NCBI GenBank assembly: GCA_032821775.1
Contig: JAVLRN010000007.1
Coordinates: 558,001-622,000 of the forward strand
DNA from: Sanguinoderma infundibulare
Taxonomy: Eukaryota > Basidiomycota > Agaricomycetes > Polyporales > Polyporaceae
DNA: 64,000 bases
Direction of reading: 5' to 3'
Every line of letters starts with the position of its first letter. Position 1 is the first letter of the stretch. Shown in pieces: positions 1 to 10,645 of the stretch. A model generated the notes under the pieces. It was not told the DNA's origin. It searched no databases and worked only from the letters and a program-made list of their open reading frames with translations. Position numbers and translations under genes: made by a program.

Positions 1-556
1 GAGTGGCATCGTCGCCCAATTCGCTCCCGCGATGCTCGCTCAGATCTCAGAGCCGATTCCGACACTCCGAAAACGATCCGCAAAGATTAAACAAGCGCTC
101 ACCTGCCGATCCACCACTTCAGCACCGTTTCTCGACCAGTTCCCGTGCGTACAATGGGTTCACAGGCTATGAGGAGCACCACAGCGCAGTAGATGAGAGC
201 ACCAGTGAGAGTTCTGGCTTCGACTTCCAACCCCGGATGTCGAATTTATACTGCCGGAGTGCCGTTCGGGATTCATTAAAACGGAGCTTGAACTTAAATG
301 CACTTCCTTTGATTACATAACTCATGACGAGTAGCGTCGCGAGCGTGCAGACGCGGGAAGGGTGGCTGCCGCTCATCCGAGGCCAGTCTGTCCGATGCGT
401 TACAGGCGGCGGTGCTCCCTGTTGTACGAGCGGCACTTTCTATGCATATATGCTACAGCCAACCGTAACCTACTTTGCGACATCTGGAAACCAGGAGACT
501 CGGACGAGTCCGAAGCTGGATCCTAAACACCGATACAACTGCAACTAACAACCCAT

Positions 557-793
557 TCATTCATTCGAAGCTAAGCTGCTGGACGAGTCGCTGGTCTCAG
601 CCTGCTGCTTCATCTCTTGGTGCCGAACGAGGATGAAGTACTCGTAAAGCGCCCCAACTTCACGCCATCGCTCGTCATATGTGTTGACCCAATAGCGACG
701 CTCCTCGATCCCCCTCTGCGCCGGCCGTTCTCCGTCCCTATCTCCAACTCCATTCTCGACTCCATCCCTGCCTTCACCCTCCTAGAATGAATG
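557..793 (-). CDS. Hypothetical terminal exon, gene relic
   Basis: Reading leftward, this stretch is open for 78 codons. It follows a good 3' splice site (TTCTAG at about 794) and a 62-bp candidate intron starting GTACTC. The peptide contains YWVNTYDERWREV followed by LYEYFILVRHQEMKQQ and a serine-rich tail, ending at TGA 557-559. The candidate upstream exon (839-880) closes quickly at a stop codon, so either more exons are missing or this is the 3' end of a dead gene. I do not recognise the family. The acidic, charged composition and local codon use look like real protein. Confidence 0.3.
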
Positions 794-1048
794 AGAGAGA
801 CCACGTACTTCACTGGCTTCTCGGAGTCAAGAGTACCTCTGGTTTCCCAAAAACACGACTCAATCTAGAGATGGCTTAACTGGCCTACCTCAGCACGCAC
901 TCAGTTGACGGGACAAGCAGGTTTTTAATTGCCCAATCCTCGGTCAACTCGCGATGAAATAAACGCAGAGCCAGAAACAACGATACAGCACGCGAAGCCA
1001 TAGCACGGGGAGAACGGGTCGAGTTATGGGCTGAGAACTTTGCGTCAC

Positions 1049-1626
1049 TCAAGAGATCGTAACGCGCTTCGGGAGCTGCTCCTTGGTCTGGCGCGGGTAA
1101 GTAACGGTGAGGACACCGTTCTCCATTGCCGCCTTGATCTCTTCGGGCTGCGAAGATGCAAGTCAGCGCCACGCGCTCAGATCGAGGACGTAATGCATGC
1201 TCACCTTGATCCCCTCAGAGACAGGAAGCGAGCGCGAGAAGCGGCCAAAGCGGCGCTCACGCACCACGTAGCCGTGCTCGTCTCTGCCCGACTCGAATTT
1301 GAACTCGCCCGAGACGGTGAGGAGGTTGTTCTGGACGTCGATGTTCACATACTGCTTGCTGATGCCCGGAAGTTCGAAAGTCGCGGTGACGAGGTTCTTG
1401 TCCTTGTCCTCGTGGACGTCGACCCTATATGCATATGCAAGAGTGAGTGTCTTGACATAGAGCGAAGATAGGGGACAAACGACGCATACCTTGGCCGGAT
1501 AACGCGCGGTGTGTCCTGGGGCTGGACTTGGGTGTCGCCCCTAGCGCGGCGAGCAAGAGCTTGGTCAAAGAGGTGATCGAACTCGGAAAAGAAAGGATCA
1601 CTGTGGAAAGCATTGAACAAAGACAT
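1049..1626 (-). CDS. Small heat-shock protein (Hsp20 / alpha-crystallin family)
   Basis: ATP-independent holdase chaperone of the cytosol that binds unfolding proteins. Three exons are read: 1626-1490, 1424-1205 and 1147-1049, with canonical introns, giving about 151 residues, typical for fungal Hsp20. The N-terminus (MSLFNAFHSDPFFSEFD) is the usual amphipathic arm. The alpha-crystallin domain runs from VDVHEDKDKNLVTATFELPG through NNLLTVSGE and VRERRFGRFSRSLPV to ENGVLTVTYP. The C-terminus ends KRVTIS, lacking an obvious extended I-x-I tail. Exons 2 and 3 have exactly the same lengths (220 and 99 nt) as those of the divergent neighbour at 2265, so the two are duplicates. A TATA-like ACATATAAAA lies about 105 bp upstream, with GAA units near 1835-1847 that could form a gapped heat-shock element. 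Confidence 0.93.
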
Positions 1627-2123
1627 GGCGATAGAGGCGAGCGCGAGTGCGAGGAGAGACGCTGAGAGTGGGATGTGTTTAAGTGCTGTGCGATGATGTT
1701 GCCCTCGCAGTGAGGAGAAGGAGCGTCCCTTTTTATATGTATTGGGACGTCTTCAAGCGCGTACATAGCCCGCACTAATGACGACATTATATGCGGAAGT
1801 TGTGAGTATCCGCGAGGGGCAGCGAGCGGCGCTGGAACAACCGAGAACAAGCGCCCTGCTGCGATGAGTTGAATGACGAAAAGGGAAGGGAGACCAAATA
1901 GATGTCAATATTGGGACAGTTGTGACGCGGACCTCCTCTCCCCTTCAATCCTCATCTTGAACCCATCCGGCTCTCCTATGCACACACTGCACTGCATGAG
2001 CCGTTCATTACGCCGCGGCTTTATACGGCAAATACACCATCCAAACTTGAACTTATGACTTCATGAACGTCACTATGCGATTATCCAGGCTGCGCGAAGA
2101 CCCACCTCGACGACTCGCACCCA

Positions 2124-2179
2124 TTCTCGAACTTTCATCGTCTGAAGCTCCGAGCCGGGCCCCTGCGAGGGGATAAATA
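2124..2179 (+). promoter_or_regulatory. Heat-shock element and TATA box of the rightward Hsp20 gene
   Basis: TTC-tc-GAA-ct-TTC at 2124-2136 is a perfect three-unit heat-shock element. A further GAA follows seven bases on. A TATA-like ATAAATA sits at 2173-2179, about 90 bp before the ATG. The 638-bp gap (1627-2264) serves as promoter for both divergent Hsp20 genes. Confidence 0.75.
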
Positions 2180-2264
2180 CCGCCTCCTCCGGGGAGGGAC
2201 TCCAACAGAACAGTCGCATTCGCTGCTGTCGCACCTCGTCTTCCGCGCTTTCTAAAGAATCAAA

Positions 2265-2917
2265 ATGTCCCTCACCAACTTCTTTTCCGAGCCGTGGTAC
2301 TCCCTTTCGGACTTCGACCGGCTCTTCGACGAGGCGTTCAACGCCCGCACCTCCGGCGGGCGCGCCCAGATGGAGAACGTCGCTGCCAGACCGTCGCGCC
2401 CGAGGTACGTCTCTCTTCAACCCCTTTGTCTTGTCCGTTCCCACCATGTTCTGCGCTGCGAGCTGGACACTGACTCCAAGCGTTCTTGAAGGATGGACCT
2501 ACACGAGGACAAGGACAAGAACGTCGTGCTGGCCCAGTTCGAGCTCCCTGGTCTCGCCAAGGACAACGTCAACATCGACCTCCGGGACAATGTCCTCACC
2601 GTCTCCGGCGAGTCCTCGATGTCGAAGGAGTACGACGAGAAGGGCTTCGCCGTGCGCGAGCGCCGCTTCGGCAAGTTCTCGCGCTCCATCCCCGTTCCTC
2701 AGGGCCTTAAGGTGCGTCGCGTTCCAGTTCTTTCGTTCCTTGCTCTTTCAATATCTCTCCCGTTATCGTCCCCTTTTACATTCTCCTGAATACCGACGCT
2801 AACGCGCCTCGCTCATAGCCTGAGAACATCAAGGCGGGTATGGAGAACGGCGTCTTGAATGTTACCTTCCCGAGGACGACTCCCGAGCAGGCGCCGAAGA
2901 AGATCACCATCGCATGA
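2265..2917 (+). CDS. Small heat-shock protein (Hsp20 / alpha-crystallin family)
   Basis: Paralogue of the gene at 1049-1626, transcribed away from it. Exons are 2265-2404, 2492-2711 and 2819-2917. The product is about 152 residues: N-terminal arm MSLTNFFSEPWYSLSDFDRL, then an alpha-crystallin domain with VVLAQFELPGLAKDNVNIDL, DNVLTVSGESSMS, VRERRFGKFSRSIPVP and MENGVLNVTFP. The tail is KKITIA. The start ATG is the first after the TATA box and opens with the same MSL as its twin. Regulation by heat-shock factor is expected from the three-unit element 130 bp upstream. Nothing in the coding exons looks damaged. Confidence 0.94.
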
Positions 2918-3113
2918 GTTCCCTCGACGCGAGAACTCGAAGTCGTTGTATGATAGGTTCGTTTCGTTTGCAGTATCCGCTCTGTAACATAGTGGGCGCG
3001 TATGTGGTTTGTGTTTGCTCTGTAAAATAGCGCCATTGAAGCCGTATGTGCTTTCGAGTCTGTCAGTCGCGGCACAAGACAAGCTCGCTGTCAAGGATGC
3101 TGACACTGCCGCC

Positions 3114-4325
3114 ATGGTTTCTGCGAAGGACGACCAGACTGCCGATGTCGTTGCTGAGAGGGACGCTGCTATCGCCCGTGCTGACGCTATGGCCAACGAG
3201 AACCAGGCGGTTGTCGCGAGGAACAAGGAGCTCGAGGCTACGACGAAGACCCTCTCAGTGAGTGGATTCAGCATCGTGATGGGCGAAGCTGATGTTGGTG
3301 GTGCAGGAAAAGCTGCACATGAGCGGGATGAACGTCATGTGCTTGGAGGAGCAGCTCGCTATGAAGACGGAGTCTCAGAACGAGATTCTCGAGGAGATGG
3401 ACAAGATGGAGGTACGTCGTTTCTTTTCGATTGCCGCATATGCTCATGGTTAACCGCGTCGACAGGACGACCTCGAGACGACGAAGGCCAAGCTGTACAC
3501 GAGCGAGGCCAATGTCAAACGTCTCGAGGAGCAGCTTGCGGCGATGACCGAGGTTCAGGACTCGGTGCGTATCAGGTTTCAATCGCCCCCCACGCGTACG
3601 GCTAAAGCATTTGACAGGGAGAGCTTGAGGCTGGGAAGGTGGAGATCTGCGGACTTAAAGAGAAGCTGCACGCCAGCGAGATGAACTTTATCTCTTTGGA
3701 GCAGCAGATCGCGATGAAGACCGAGTCGCAGAACGAGATGCTCAACGGAATGGATGAACTCGAGGTGCGACTGATCAGTGCTAGCTGAACGCATTCCCCG
3801 ACCTGACGCAACTCGCTGTTGTAGGACGAGCTGAAGACGACGAAGACACAGCTCAAGGACGCCATCGCGCAGAAGAGTGCCGTCGAGAGCGAGCTGCTCG
3901 AGGTCCGGGAGCTCGCTGCGAGCCAAGTCGCGCAGACGAGCGCGCGGGAGGCGAGCGACAAGAAGGTCATCGCGCAGCAGGCCGCCGAGATCGCAAAGCT
4001 CAAGGAACAACTCGCCGAGGCCATCCGCACCGAGCCCATGCAGGCGAGCGAGGTCACGTTCAACCCGGCCAAGCTCACCACCTCTCGCAAGCCTTCTGGA
4101 CGACAGCTGCACACGCCGCCAACCTCACCAGGGAGCTCTGTGCTGTTTGAGACTGCAAAGGGATCATTCGCAACTCGGATGTCGAACGTCTCTCCGACCT
4201 CGTCCAAGTACAAGCTGTCCTCTATTCGGATCCCGTCGCGCCGTGGCAGTGTCGCCGACTCTCCGGCGAAGGCTTCCTCTGTTCGTGGGGGCCGTTCCTC
4301 GCCCAACCAAGCCGACAAAGCTTAG
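3114..4325 (+). CDS. Coiled-coil protein with duplicated exons, possibly 5'-truncated
   Basis: Five exons are read: 3114-3257, 3307-3411, 3466-3564, 3618-3764 and 3825-4325, all in phase 0 with GT-AG introns. The product is a long charged coiled coil. Exon 2 (KLHMSGMNVMCLEEQLAMK, then TESQNEILEEMDKME) and exon 4 (KLHASEMNFISLEQQIAMK, then TESQNEMLNGMDELE) are clearly copies, so the rod grew by exon duplication. The C-terminal 100 residues are basic and Ser/Pro-rich, ending SSPNQADKA. The frame is open upstream of 3114 without an ATG and starts only about 140 bp after the Hsp20 stop, so the true 5' end may be missing. The segment AERDAAIARADA resembles the gene at 11508-12725. No enzymatic motif is seen; a structural role is inference. 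Confidence 0.6.
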
Positions 4326-4924
4326 GCTCAGGTCGACATTCGGGGACACTCGCACAACGCCAGCGACGGCGCACTCCTTACTCAAACACTGAGCGCTCAA
4401 GACGGGATCCCTCAAGACTCACCCTGCAGCCTTCCCTCTTCTGTTCTATCACTCCTGCCTCTGATGACTAGTATCTTACCGCATCTTCTGCTCCTTGAAT
4501 TCCTTACACATACGGACTCGGTTTCTTGGGATTATTACTCATGCGGGCTCGCGGTTTGGTTCTCTACCATCAGTGCCCCTCTGTCTCCTTATCTATTTCA
4601 ACCTGACATCCTTGATGGATACTCCAACACACCCTGTGACACACCTGCAAGCCTGTGCGGTGACCGGTGGGGCAGGTTGTGGGTACACATTGTAATGTTT
4701 ACTCGATTGGGCAATGCGGAGCTGCGTAGCGCCAGCCTAGTACAAAATGGTCTGTCGTCGTCGGCGTCTATGGTACCTTGTCTTCCATCTACCATCACAC
4801 TAGGGCGATTATCAAGCCGGCAGCGCTCAGTCTAGCTATCATCAGCTACCGCACCCACCGCCATTTCTGCTCATAACATCAATTTTACAGAATGGGCGCG
4901 GACTGGGCATAACGAAAATGCAGA

Positions 4925-5060
4925 GTCGTGACGCGACACGACGCACTGTGGCGCACCATGACGCGCCACGACGCGAAAGGACGCGGCTTTGTGACGCGAC
5001 ACGACGCGACACGACGCGGCTGTGACGCGACACGACGCGGCTGTGACGCGACACGAAGCA
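4925..5060. repeat. GACGCGACAC minisatellite, array 1
   Basis: Imperfect head-to-tail copies of GTGACGCGACACGACGC-type units about 10-22 bp long. The same unit recurs at 6013-6216. The array generates artificial long Arg/Ser/Val reading frames on both strands that are not genes. Confidence 0.85.
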
Positions 5061-5171
5061 AAGCAGTGCAGCGTTTTGAGCAGCCATGCAGGGGGTTATG
5101 CAATATGAAATAAGGCAGAAGACCTACCAGGGTTGTAGGATTAGTAGAACTACGATTCTCCTGAGGCTTCC

Positions 5172-5287
5172 GATTACATACCCATCAGGCAGTATGCCGC
5201 GTCCTCTGATCGCGTCGTCTTGCGCTTCGCAGCCCAGGACATCCTCCCCGCAACGCTGACGTCGGAAAGCTCTTCTTCGAGCCTCAG
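5172..5287 (-). pseudogene. HET-domain protein fragment
   Basis: The minus strand encodes VSVAGRMSWAAKRKTTRSED followed by AAYCLMG, the hallmark of fungal HET (heterokaryon incompatibility) domains, in which R-MSWA--R-TTR-ED-AYCL-GIF is conserved. The frame runs into a GTATGT donor-like sequence and then stops. The rest of the domain (upstream and downstream) is absent. It directly abuts the glycerol-dehydrogenase relic, so two unrelated genes have been joined by rearrangement. Non-functional. Confidence 0.7.
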
Positions 5288-5853
5288 GACTGGAGCTCGA
5301 AGGTCACCGGGAGGTCGATAGAGAGCATGAGCTCAATGTAGCGATCGAGCTCGGCTGTGGGGATCCGTCGAGGACGAGTTGGCAGACGATTCCGAAGGCG
5401 ACTAACGAGGCGAGTCTGAACTTTGCTTTGGGCTACGTGATCGGTTTTAGACACACCGCACCTCTCTTTCCATGCAGCAATCCATGCAACTCTGCCATCG
5501 CCGTCATCCCCTCGTGGATCTGCCCATGATAAGATAGATGGTCGGCAACGCACACCATCACACCCCGAAACCGCACCGCGCCTGCCCCGCCCGCCCCTGA
5601 GTCATCAAAAAGCCGGAACGGATCACTCACCGTATACGCCGCCGCCAGTCCCCCAGACTCAAACCTCAGCCCAGACGGCAGCGTGTTCGCCTCGACGACC
5701 GCCTCCAGCGCGGGCATCACTACGTGCGCCTTGTTCGCCTCATACGCCTGCCGCCCGTACTTGAACAATATCTCCTTGTCGCAGATCGTGGCCGAGACCT
5801 CCGTCTGGAGCCCGCCCCCAAAGTTGGTGCTGTTCCGGCACTGTTCCGGCACC
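5284..5853 (-). pseudogene. Glycerol dehydrogenase-like (iron-containing ADH family) relic
   Basis: The minus strand carries the C-terminal half of a GldA-type dehydrogenase: NFGGGLQTEVSATICDKEI, then KYGRQAYEANKAHVV and PALEAVVEANTLPSGL, then FESGGLAAAY. After a probable intron (GTGAGT at about 5634) come IHEGMTAMAEL and HGLLHGK, matching the family's HNG-T and HG-KVAFG metal-ligand region. A third piece reads VAFGIVCQLVLDGS in one frame and PTAELDRYIELMLSIDLP in another, so one base is missing between them. The NAD-binding N-terminal half is absent. This is a truncated, frameshifted copy of a cytosolic NAD-dependent glycerol oxidising enzyme, lying between two arrays of the same minisatellite. 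Confidence 0.7.
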
Positions 5854-6012
5854 GCCGCGCCTCGATGTTCGTCGTGTGGAAGCGTGGTGGAGTGCATTGT
5901 GATTGTCTGTGTGTCCTCAGGCGTGCATGTCATTGTCAAACTCGGATCCGTCAAGTGGTGCGTACCTCAAGTTTGGTGTTGGTTCTAGAAGCGCACACCT
6001 GACGCTCAGTAG

Positions 6013-6216
6013 TGCACTGTGACGCGACTGTGATGTGAACGGACGCGACATGCCGCCCCCCGACGCGACACTGACGCGACACCGACGCGACACCGACGTG
6101 ACACCGACGTGACACCGACGCGACACCGACGCGACACCGACGCGGTCATGACGCGGAGTGACGCGACACTGACGCGGAGCGACGCGGCTTGCTGCACCCG
6201 AGACGCGACCCTGACG
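6013..6216. repeat. GACGCGACAC minisatellite, array 2
   Basis: Tandem CGACGCGACACC units, some with GACGTGACAC, repeat about fifteen times and grade into GACGCGGAG variants. The unit is shared with array 1 at 4925-5060, about 950 bp away, on the other side of the dehydrogenase relic. Confidence 0.85.
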
Positions 6217-6803
6217 CGGCAGGCTGCACTAGACGCAAGAGAGGTGAGGGCGGATGCGTATTGTGGAGGCCATGAAACAGAGTAGACGTTGAACTTCTTG
6301 CTACTTAGGCTAAAGCCGGCGATAACGCCCTGCTCTCACTCAGGCTGTCGGGTAATAGCTGGCAGTGCACAGCGGGCGTAAAGCCGCACTTTACATCTGG
6401 CAGTCTTGAAGAGGTTTTGGGGAGACGTTGCGAAGCGAGGAAGATGAGGGTCTGGGTTGTATCAGTATGCTAGATGGTCAACATTGAATATGCGGGCAAC
6501 AGCTTACCAAATGTTCAATGGCAACATTGGCTAAATTATCGTCCATGCTGTGCCAGGTCCAACTTGATGAACAGAATGGTGGTCTATCAGTCGAAACAAC
6601 GCGTCATAACCCACAGATGTTCATGACCGTGACAACCGAGACTAAGTCGAATTAGGGCTATATCAATGGTGTTCACAGTAGGACGGCGGCCGGTAGGTGG
6701 AAGAGAGCAAAGCCGACAATCATGGAACAGACGCGTGCACGCGACAGTAGCGGCACTGTGGCGCGGCCCGGCCCCGCGCGTCACGACTCTGCATATTCTG
6801 TAG
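6217..6803. other. No recognisable gene
   Basis: About 590 bp between the minisatellite and the F-box exon. Short open frames exist on both strands but none shows family motifs or coding periodicity I can support. It may hold the promoter and first exon of the F-box gene. Confidence 0.4.
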
Positions 6804-7740
6804 GCCCGCGCGGACTCTCCTACTCCGAAAGTCACGTCGCACCCCGCACCCCACCGCAAGGCACATCATCCGACGATCCACGGCTTGCCAGCAGACGTAT
6901 TGCGTGCCATACTACCATTTCTTGACGGCAAAGACATTACAATCTGCATCAGAGTGAGTGCATCCCCTCCGCGGGCCATCAGCATTCGCTAACTCACAAC
7001 TAGGTCTGTCGCTCCTTCGCGGAGCTGATCTGCACCGATCTCTACCTCCCATACAAGATCGAGCTTTCTCTCAATGGCATGGTTGACGGAAACTCCCTAG
7101 TCCTTTCCGTCCGGGAGAGGATGGATCATTTGCGGGAGTACTCGGCCAAGTTTCGCAGTGGGGCTTTTGTACGTGAGGACGTTGACATATGCCCTGAGGA
7201 TCAATCCCTTCAAGATGTTTTGTGGTGCAATTACCTGAGGGACTGCGCGATTGGTGTCGCTACGTACCTGTGGAAAACACCGGATGGGTTCCTCCTCTCG
7301 CTCTTCTCTCCAGGATCTCCGCGGGCCGGCATAGAATCCCAACATTGGCTGGTGCCTGTCAACACATGGGCCAACCGTTGGGGGCCGTACGGACGATGTG
7401 CCGTAGATGTAGCGCACGGCCTTGTTTTTTCTGAGCCGCCGACACAGGACAGGTCCGTGGCGCTATCATTCACCTAGGATTTCGTTGCCCGACTTTATAA
7501 GCTGATCGTTCTCCTCTAGATTTGAACTTCAGCGGGTCGATTTCGATGCGCTAAGCGTCGGGAAGACCGTTCCGATCTCACAACGGGTCACTGCCAATGC
7601 TGTGCTATCGAGAGAAATCCTCCTCGTGGATGGACAGGACCAGGGCGTTCTGCCCCCGGCGACACATCCGGACATATTGAGCACTGCTCGACTCGCCATG
7701 ACAAATCCCCGAAGGCGGAGGATCAGCATGGGTTGTGGTC
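6804..7740 (+). CDS. F-box protein, 5' end uncertain, probably decayed at the 3' end
   Basis: Substrate adaptor type for SCF ubiquitin ligases. Exon 6804-6953 ends with the F-box core GLPADVLRAILPFLDGKDIT. After an intron (6954-7003), VCRSFAELICTDLYLPYKIE completes it, followed by ELSLNGMVDG and LSVRERMDHLREYSAKF, the standard linker of the large mushroom F-box family. Exon 2 runs to 7452; a 67-bp intron leads to exon 3 at 7520 (RFELQRVDFDALSVGKTVP). The first exon begins after a TAG acceptor and no convincing ATG is visible. Beyond about 7740 the frame continues but no longer looks like the family, whose members normally reach 500-600 residues. Partial or pseudogenised copy. Confidence 0.6.
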
Positions 7741-9229
7741 AAAGACGGCTCAGGCTGGGTAGTCACGTGCACACACCGCAGGTTCCGCATGACAGTATGC
7801 AAAAACACTGCAATGATTGCTTCACACGAATCGACACACGAACGAACTTTCGATGCATCATGTGCATATCTGAGAGAGTTTGTCCATTTATCCTCTGCGA
7901 ATTTTCAGGAGAAGCGCGCCGTTCTATCCTGGTGAACTTTAGATGCTCGCGCAGGGGCTTGACCGCGCTGAGGAAACTTTGCGCTTTCTTCATAGGCGCA
8001 AGGGCAGGGATCGTCGTGGTCGCGAACAAGGCGAGGTAGACGCCAAAGCGCAGCGCTGATTGGCCATCGGAACCATCGGCAAGGTCCGCCGGGCATTTCC
8101 GAAGGCTGCAAGCGACGGACTGCCTCTGGGTACACACTGTCAGCCTTCCGCTGTCTCTTGCCTATGTCTTGGTCTTCGCTGCGACGGCCACAACTAGCGA
8201 CTCCAGTTTCTCGGGCGAAGACTGAAAAAGGAACTGCGTCAACAGAGGTGAGTTTGTACACGACCGGAGTTCCCATCGCCTGCAAGCGCTTTCACCTCGT
8301 CGGTAGGTTCAATACGTTTCCGAAGAGTCGGTGGAATCTTCTGGTGTTGCGGGTGCCGAGAGCCGGTCAACATTGTGCTCACCGTGCCTCGACCCAGGCA
8401 TTGGACGAGGAGGACGAATATTCATCTCTTCTGGCCCGGTCCGGGTCGACGTGAGCAACGACGGTTATCTCCGCGTGTTCCCGCGCCTGGACCTATGGCA
8501 CATGGCTATACCAGATGCATGAGAATGGGGAGAAATACGGATGCGTGTGCTGCATGGCATGTCGGAGGGGCTCGCCGGTGAGTATCTGCAGACGAATGGT
8601 TCGGTTGCTGACAGGGTGGCAGTTAACCGGTATGAAGTTGAATGGAGGGGCCGACACGCACTCCGGTTCTACGTGCCGGACGGCATTTCGCTGTCGACTT
8701 TTCCATGTGGTTCCATCTCGTACCTCGCAACGGTTCAAGCATAGAGCGGATCAAACGTTCGGACAATGGTCAAATGCCGTAGGTTTCTTTCCGTCTCTCT
8801 TCCCGTTCCGAGATGGATGTCCGAGGGTTTCTGATTGGCTTTATGCTCAAGTCCGGACACGTCCACACTCAATTCTGTCTATGCTGTGCACCGGACCGTC
8901 GATCTATTTTCAGGGTCATACGCTGTCGCCACAACATAATGCATCCTCCTTCAGCGGTCACACTATCAAGTCATTGCCAAGTTTCTTATCACAGGGCGGT
9001 ACAAGCCCCTCATTTCAGCTGTACGCGTTCGTTGCCATTATAAACCACTTAGTCACTCGATGTAGGTCATCGCGGCCGTATCGCGGTCTTTAGCGGACGT
9101 GAGCGGAGGTGACATTCACGCCGCGCGGACCACTTGGGTTTCCCGGTCCGGTTGTCGTAAATCCCCGCTGGAATTGAATGCTCAACATCCGCACCTCCGA
9201 ATAACAGACTTGGCGACACCTACTAGCTC
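7741..9229. other. Probable decayed F-box 3' region and intergenic DNA
   Basis: Several short plus-strand frames overlap without a continuous splice path. The length matches what is missing from the F-box gene, but I could not recover a family motif in any frame. Nothing else recognisable is present. Confidence 0.3.
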
Positions 9230-9267
9230 TTGCTTCATCTCAGGGCTGCTCATAACAGCATGGATAG

Positions 9268-9274
9268 TATAAAA
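9268..9274 (+). promoter_or_regulatory. TATA box of the lipase gene
   Basis: TATAAAA lies 48 bp before the chosen lipase ATG, a normal distance for a short 5' leader. Confidence 0.6.
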
Positions 9275-9321
9275 CCCTTCCCTCAACATCCGACTTGTGC
9301 AACCCAGCAACCTCCGACGAC

Positions 9322-10645
9322 ATGGCACTCACCTCCTCTCTCGCTTTCTTGGTCGCTCTCGCCGCGCTCAGGCTATCCTCTCACGCTCAAGCGCGCCCTG
9401 CTCCCTCTCCATCGCCCTTCGCGTTGTTTCCCCGGCAGGACGACTCCATCGTTCCGTTGGCTACATCAGACGTCGCATCATTCAAGCCCTACACCTGGTA
9501 CGCGTCCGCCGCACACTGCACAGCCGCGGCCACCATCAACTGGACCTGCGGCGCGAGCTGCGATGCGAATCCCACCTTCAAGCCCGTCGACTCCGGCGGA
9601 GACGGAGTTGACACGCAATACTGTGGGTCCCAGGCGTGGCGGCGTTCGCCGCCTGTGTAGAGTTGGATCTAGTGCTGTGCTAACTAGTTTCGTTTGTCAT
9701 GATGGTCCAGGGTATGTCGGGTACGACCCTACGCTCAACCAGGTCATCGTGGGACACCAGGGTACCGACTTCAGCAAAGTGTAAGCATGGTTGTGATTGT
9801 TTGGCTTTCGAGTATTCAACTTGACGTGACGTTCACTGTAGCGTGCCTGGTCTCATCGACTTCGACACTACCCCAGTGGCGTTGGACTCGGACCTATTCC
9901 CTGGCATCGACAGCTCCGTTTTGGTCCACCAAGGGTTTTCCGGGACACAGAGCAGGTATGTACTGGAATGCCATCATCGTTCGAAGCGCAGCAGTTCTCA
10001 GCATCGTTCTTCAGATCGGCGCCAGGAGTCCTAAGTGCCGTTAACAATGCGCTCTCTCTATACCCCACACGAGACGTGACTGTCGTCGGACACTCCCTTG
10101 GTATGTCGCCTCTCTTGGTCCGTTCTTCCTCATCCTCACTCCGATCCCTGTGACAGGTGCCGCCATCGCGCTGTTGGACGCCGTGTACCTCCCGCTGCAC
10201 CTCCCTTCGGACGTCACCGTGCGTTACGTCGGATATGCCTCGCCCCGTGTAAGTAATCCGTCTTCTCCTATGTACGATCCATGCTCATGGCGCGTCTCAT
10301 CAGGTCGGGAACCAAGCCTTCGCAGACTACGTCGACTCCCTGCCCATGTCCTTCCGACGCGTCAACAACAAGAACGACGTCGTCCCGATCGTGCCCCCCA
10401 TCGCCGTCTTCGGGTACCACCACCCCAGTGGCGAAGTTCACATCCGCGACGACAACGTCTGGGTTTCGTGCCCCGGTGCGTCCCACACCTGATCATATCC
10501 TGCCACCGCAGCCACTTACGCGATCCGAATAGGCCAAGACAACCCGAGCGACGAATGCGCAACTGGTGCTGCCACGCTCATGAGCTTCAATGCCAGTGAG
10601 CATGGGGGCCCTTACGACGGCGTGATCATGGGCACAGGATGCTAG
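9322..10645 (+). CDS. Secreted class 3 lipase (feruloyl-esterase/triacylglycerol lipase type)
   Basis: Extracellular alpha/beta hydrolase acting on triglycerides or related esters. Seven exons are read: 9322-9622, 9711-9780, 9842-9955, 10015-10100, 10157-10248, 10304-10475 and 10533-10645, joining in frame to about 315 residues. A signal peptide opens the protein (MALTSSLAFLVALAALRLSS), followed by a short Pro/Ser propeptide-like stretch. Catalytic features are visible: WYVGYDP near the lid, the nucleophile elbow VVGHSLGAAIALLDA with Ser in GHSLG, Asp in NNKNDVVPIVPP, and His in GEVHIRD. Paired cysteines near CGASC and the final TGC suggest disulphides. Branch-point-like TGCTAAC precedes the first acceptor. 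No damage is seen, and the length is normal for the family. Confidence 0.94.

Noticed and set aside
4842..5113. Overlapping open frames rich in Arg, Ser and Val on both strands
   Set aside because: They are the translation of the GACGCGACAC minisatellite, not genes; frames follow the repeat period.
9230..9784. 184-codon frame overlapping the lipase start
   Set aside because: Different frame from the lipase exons and Pro/Ser/Arg-rich; the lipase frame has the signal peptide and catalytic motifs.
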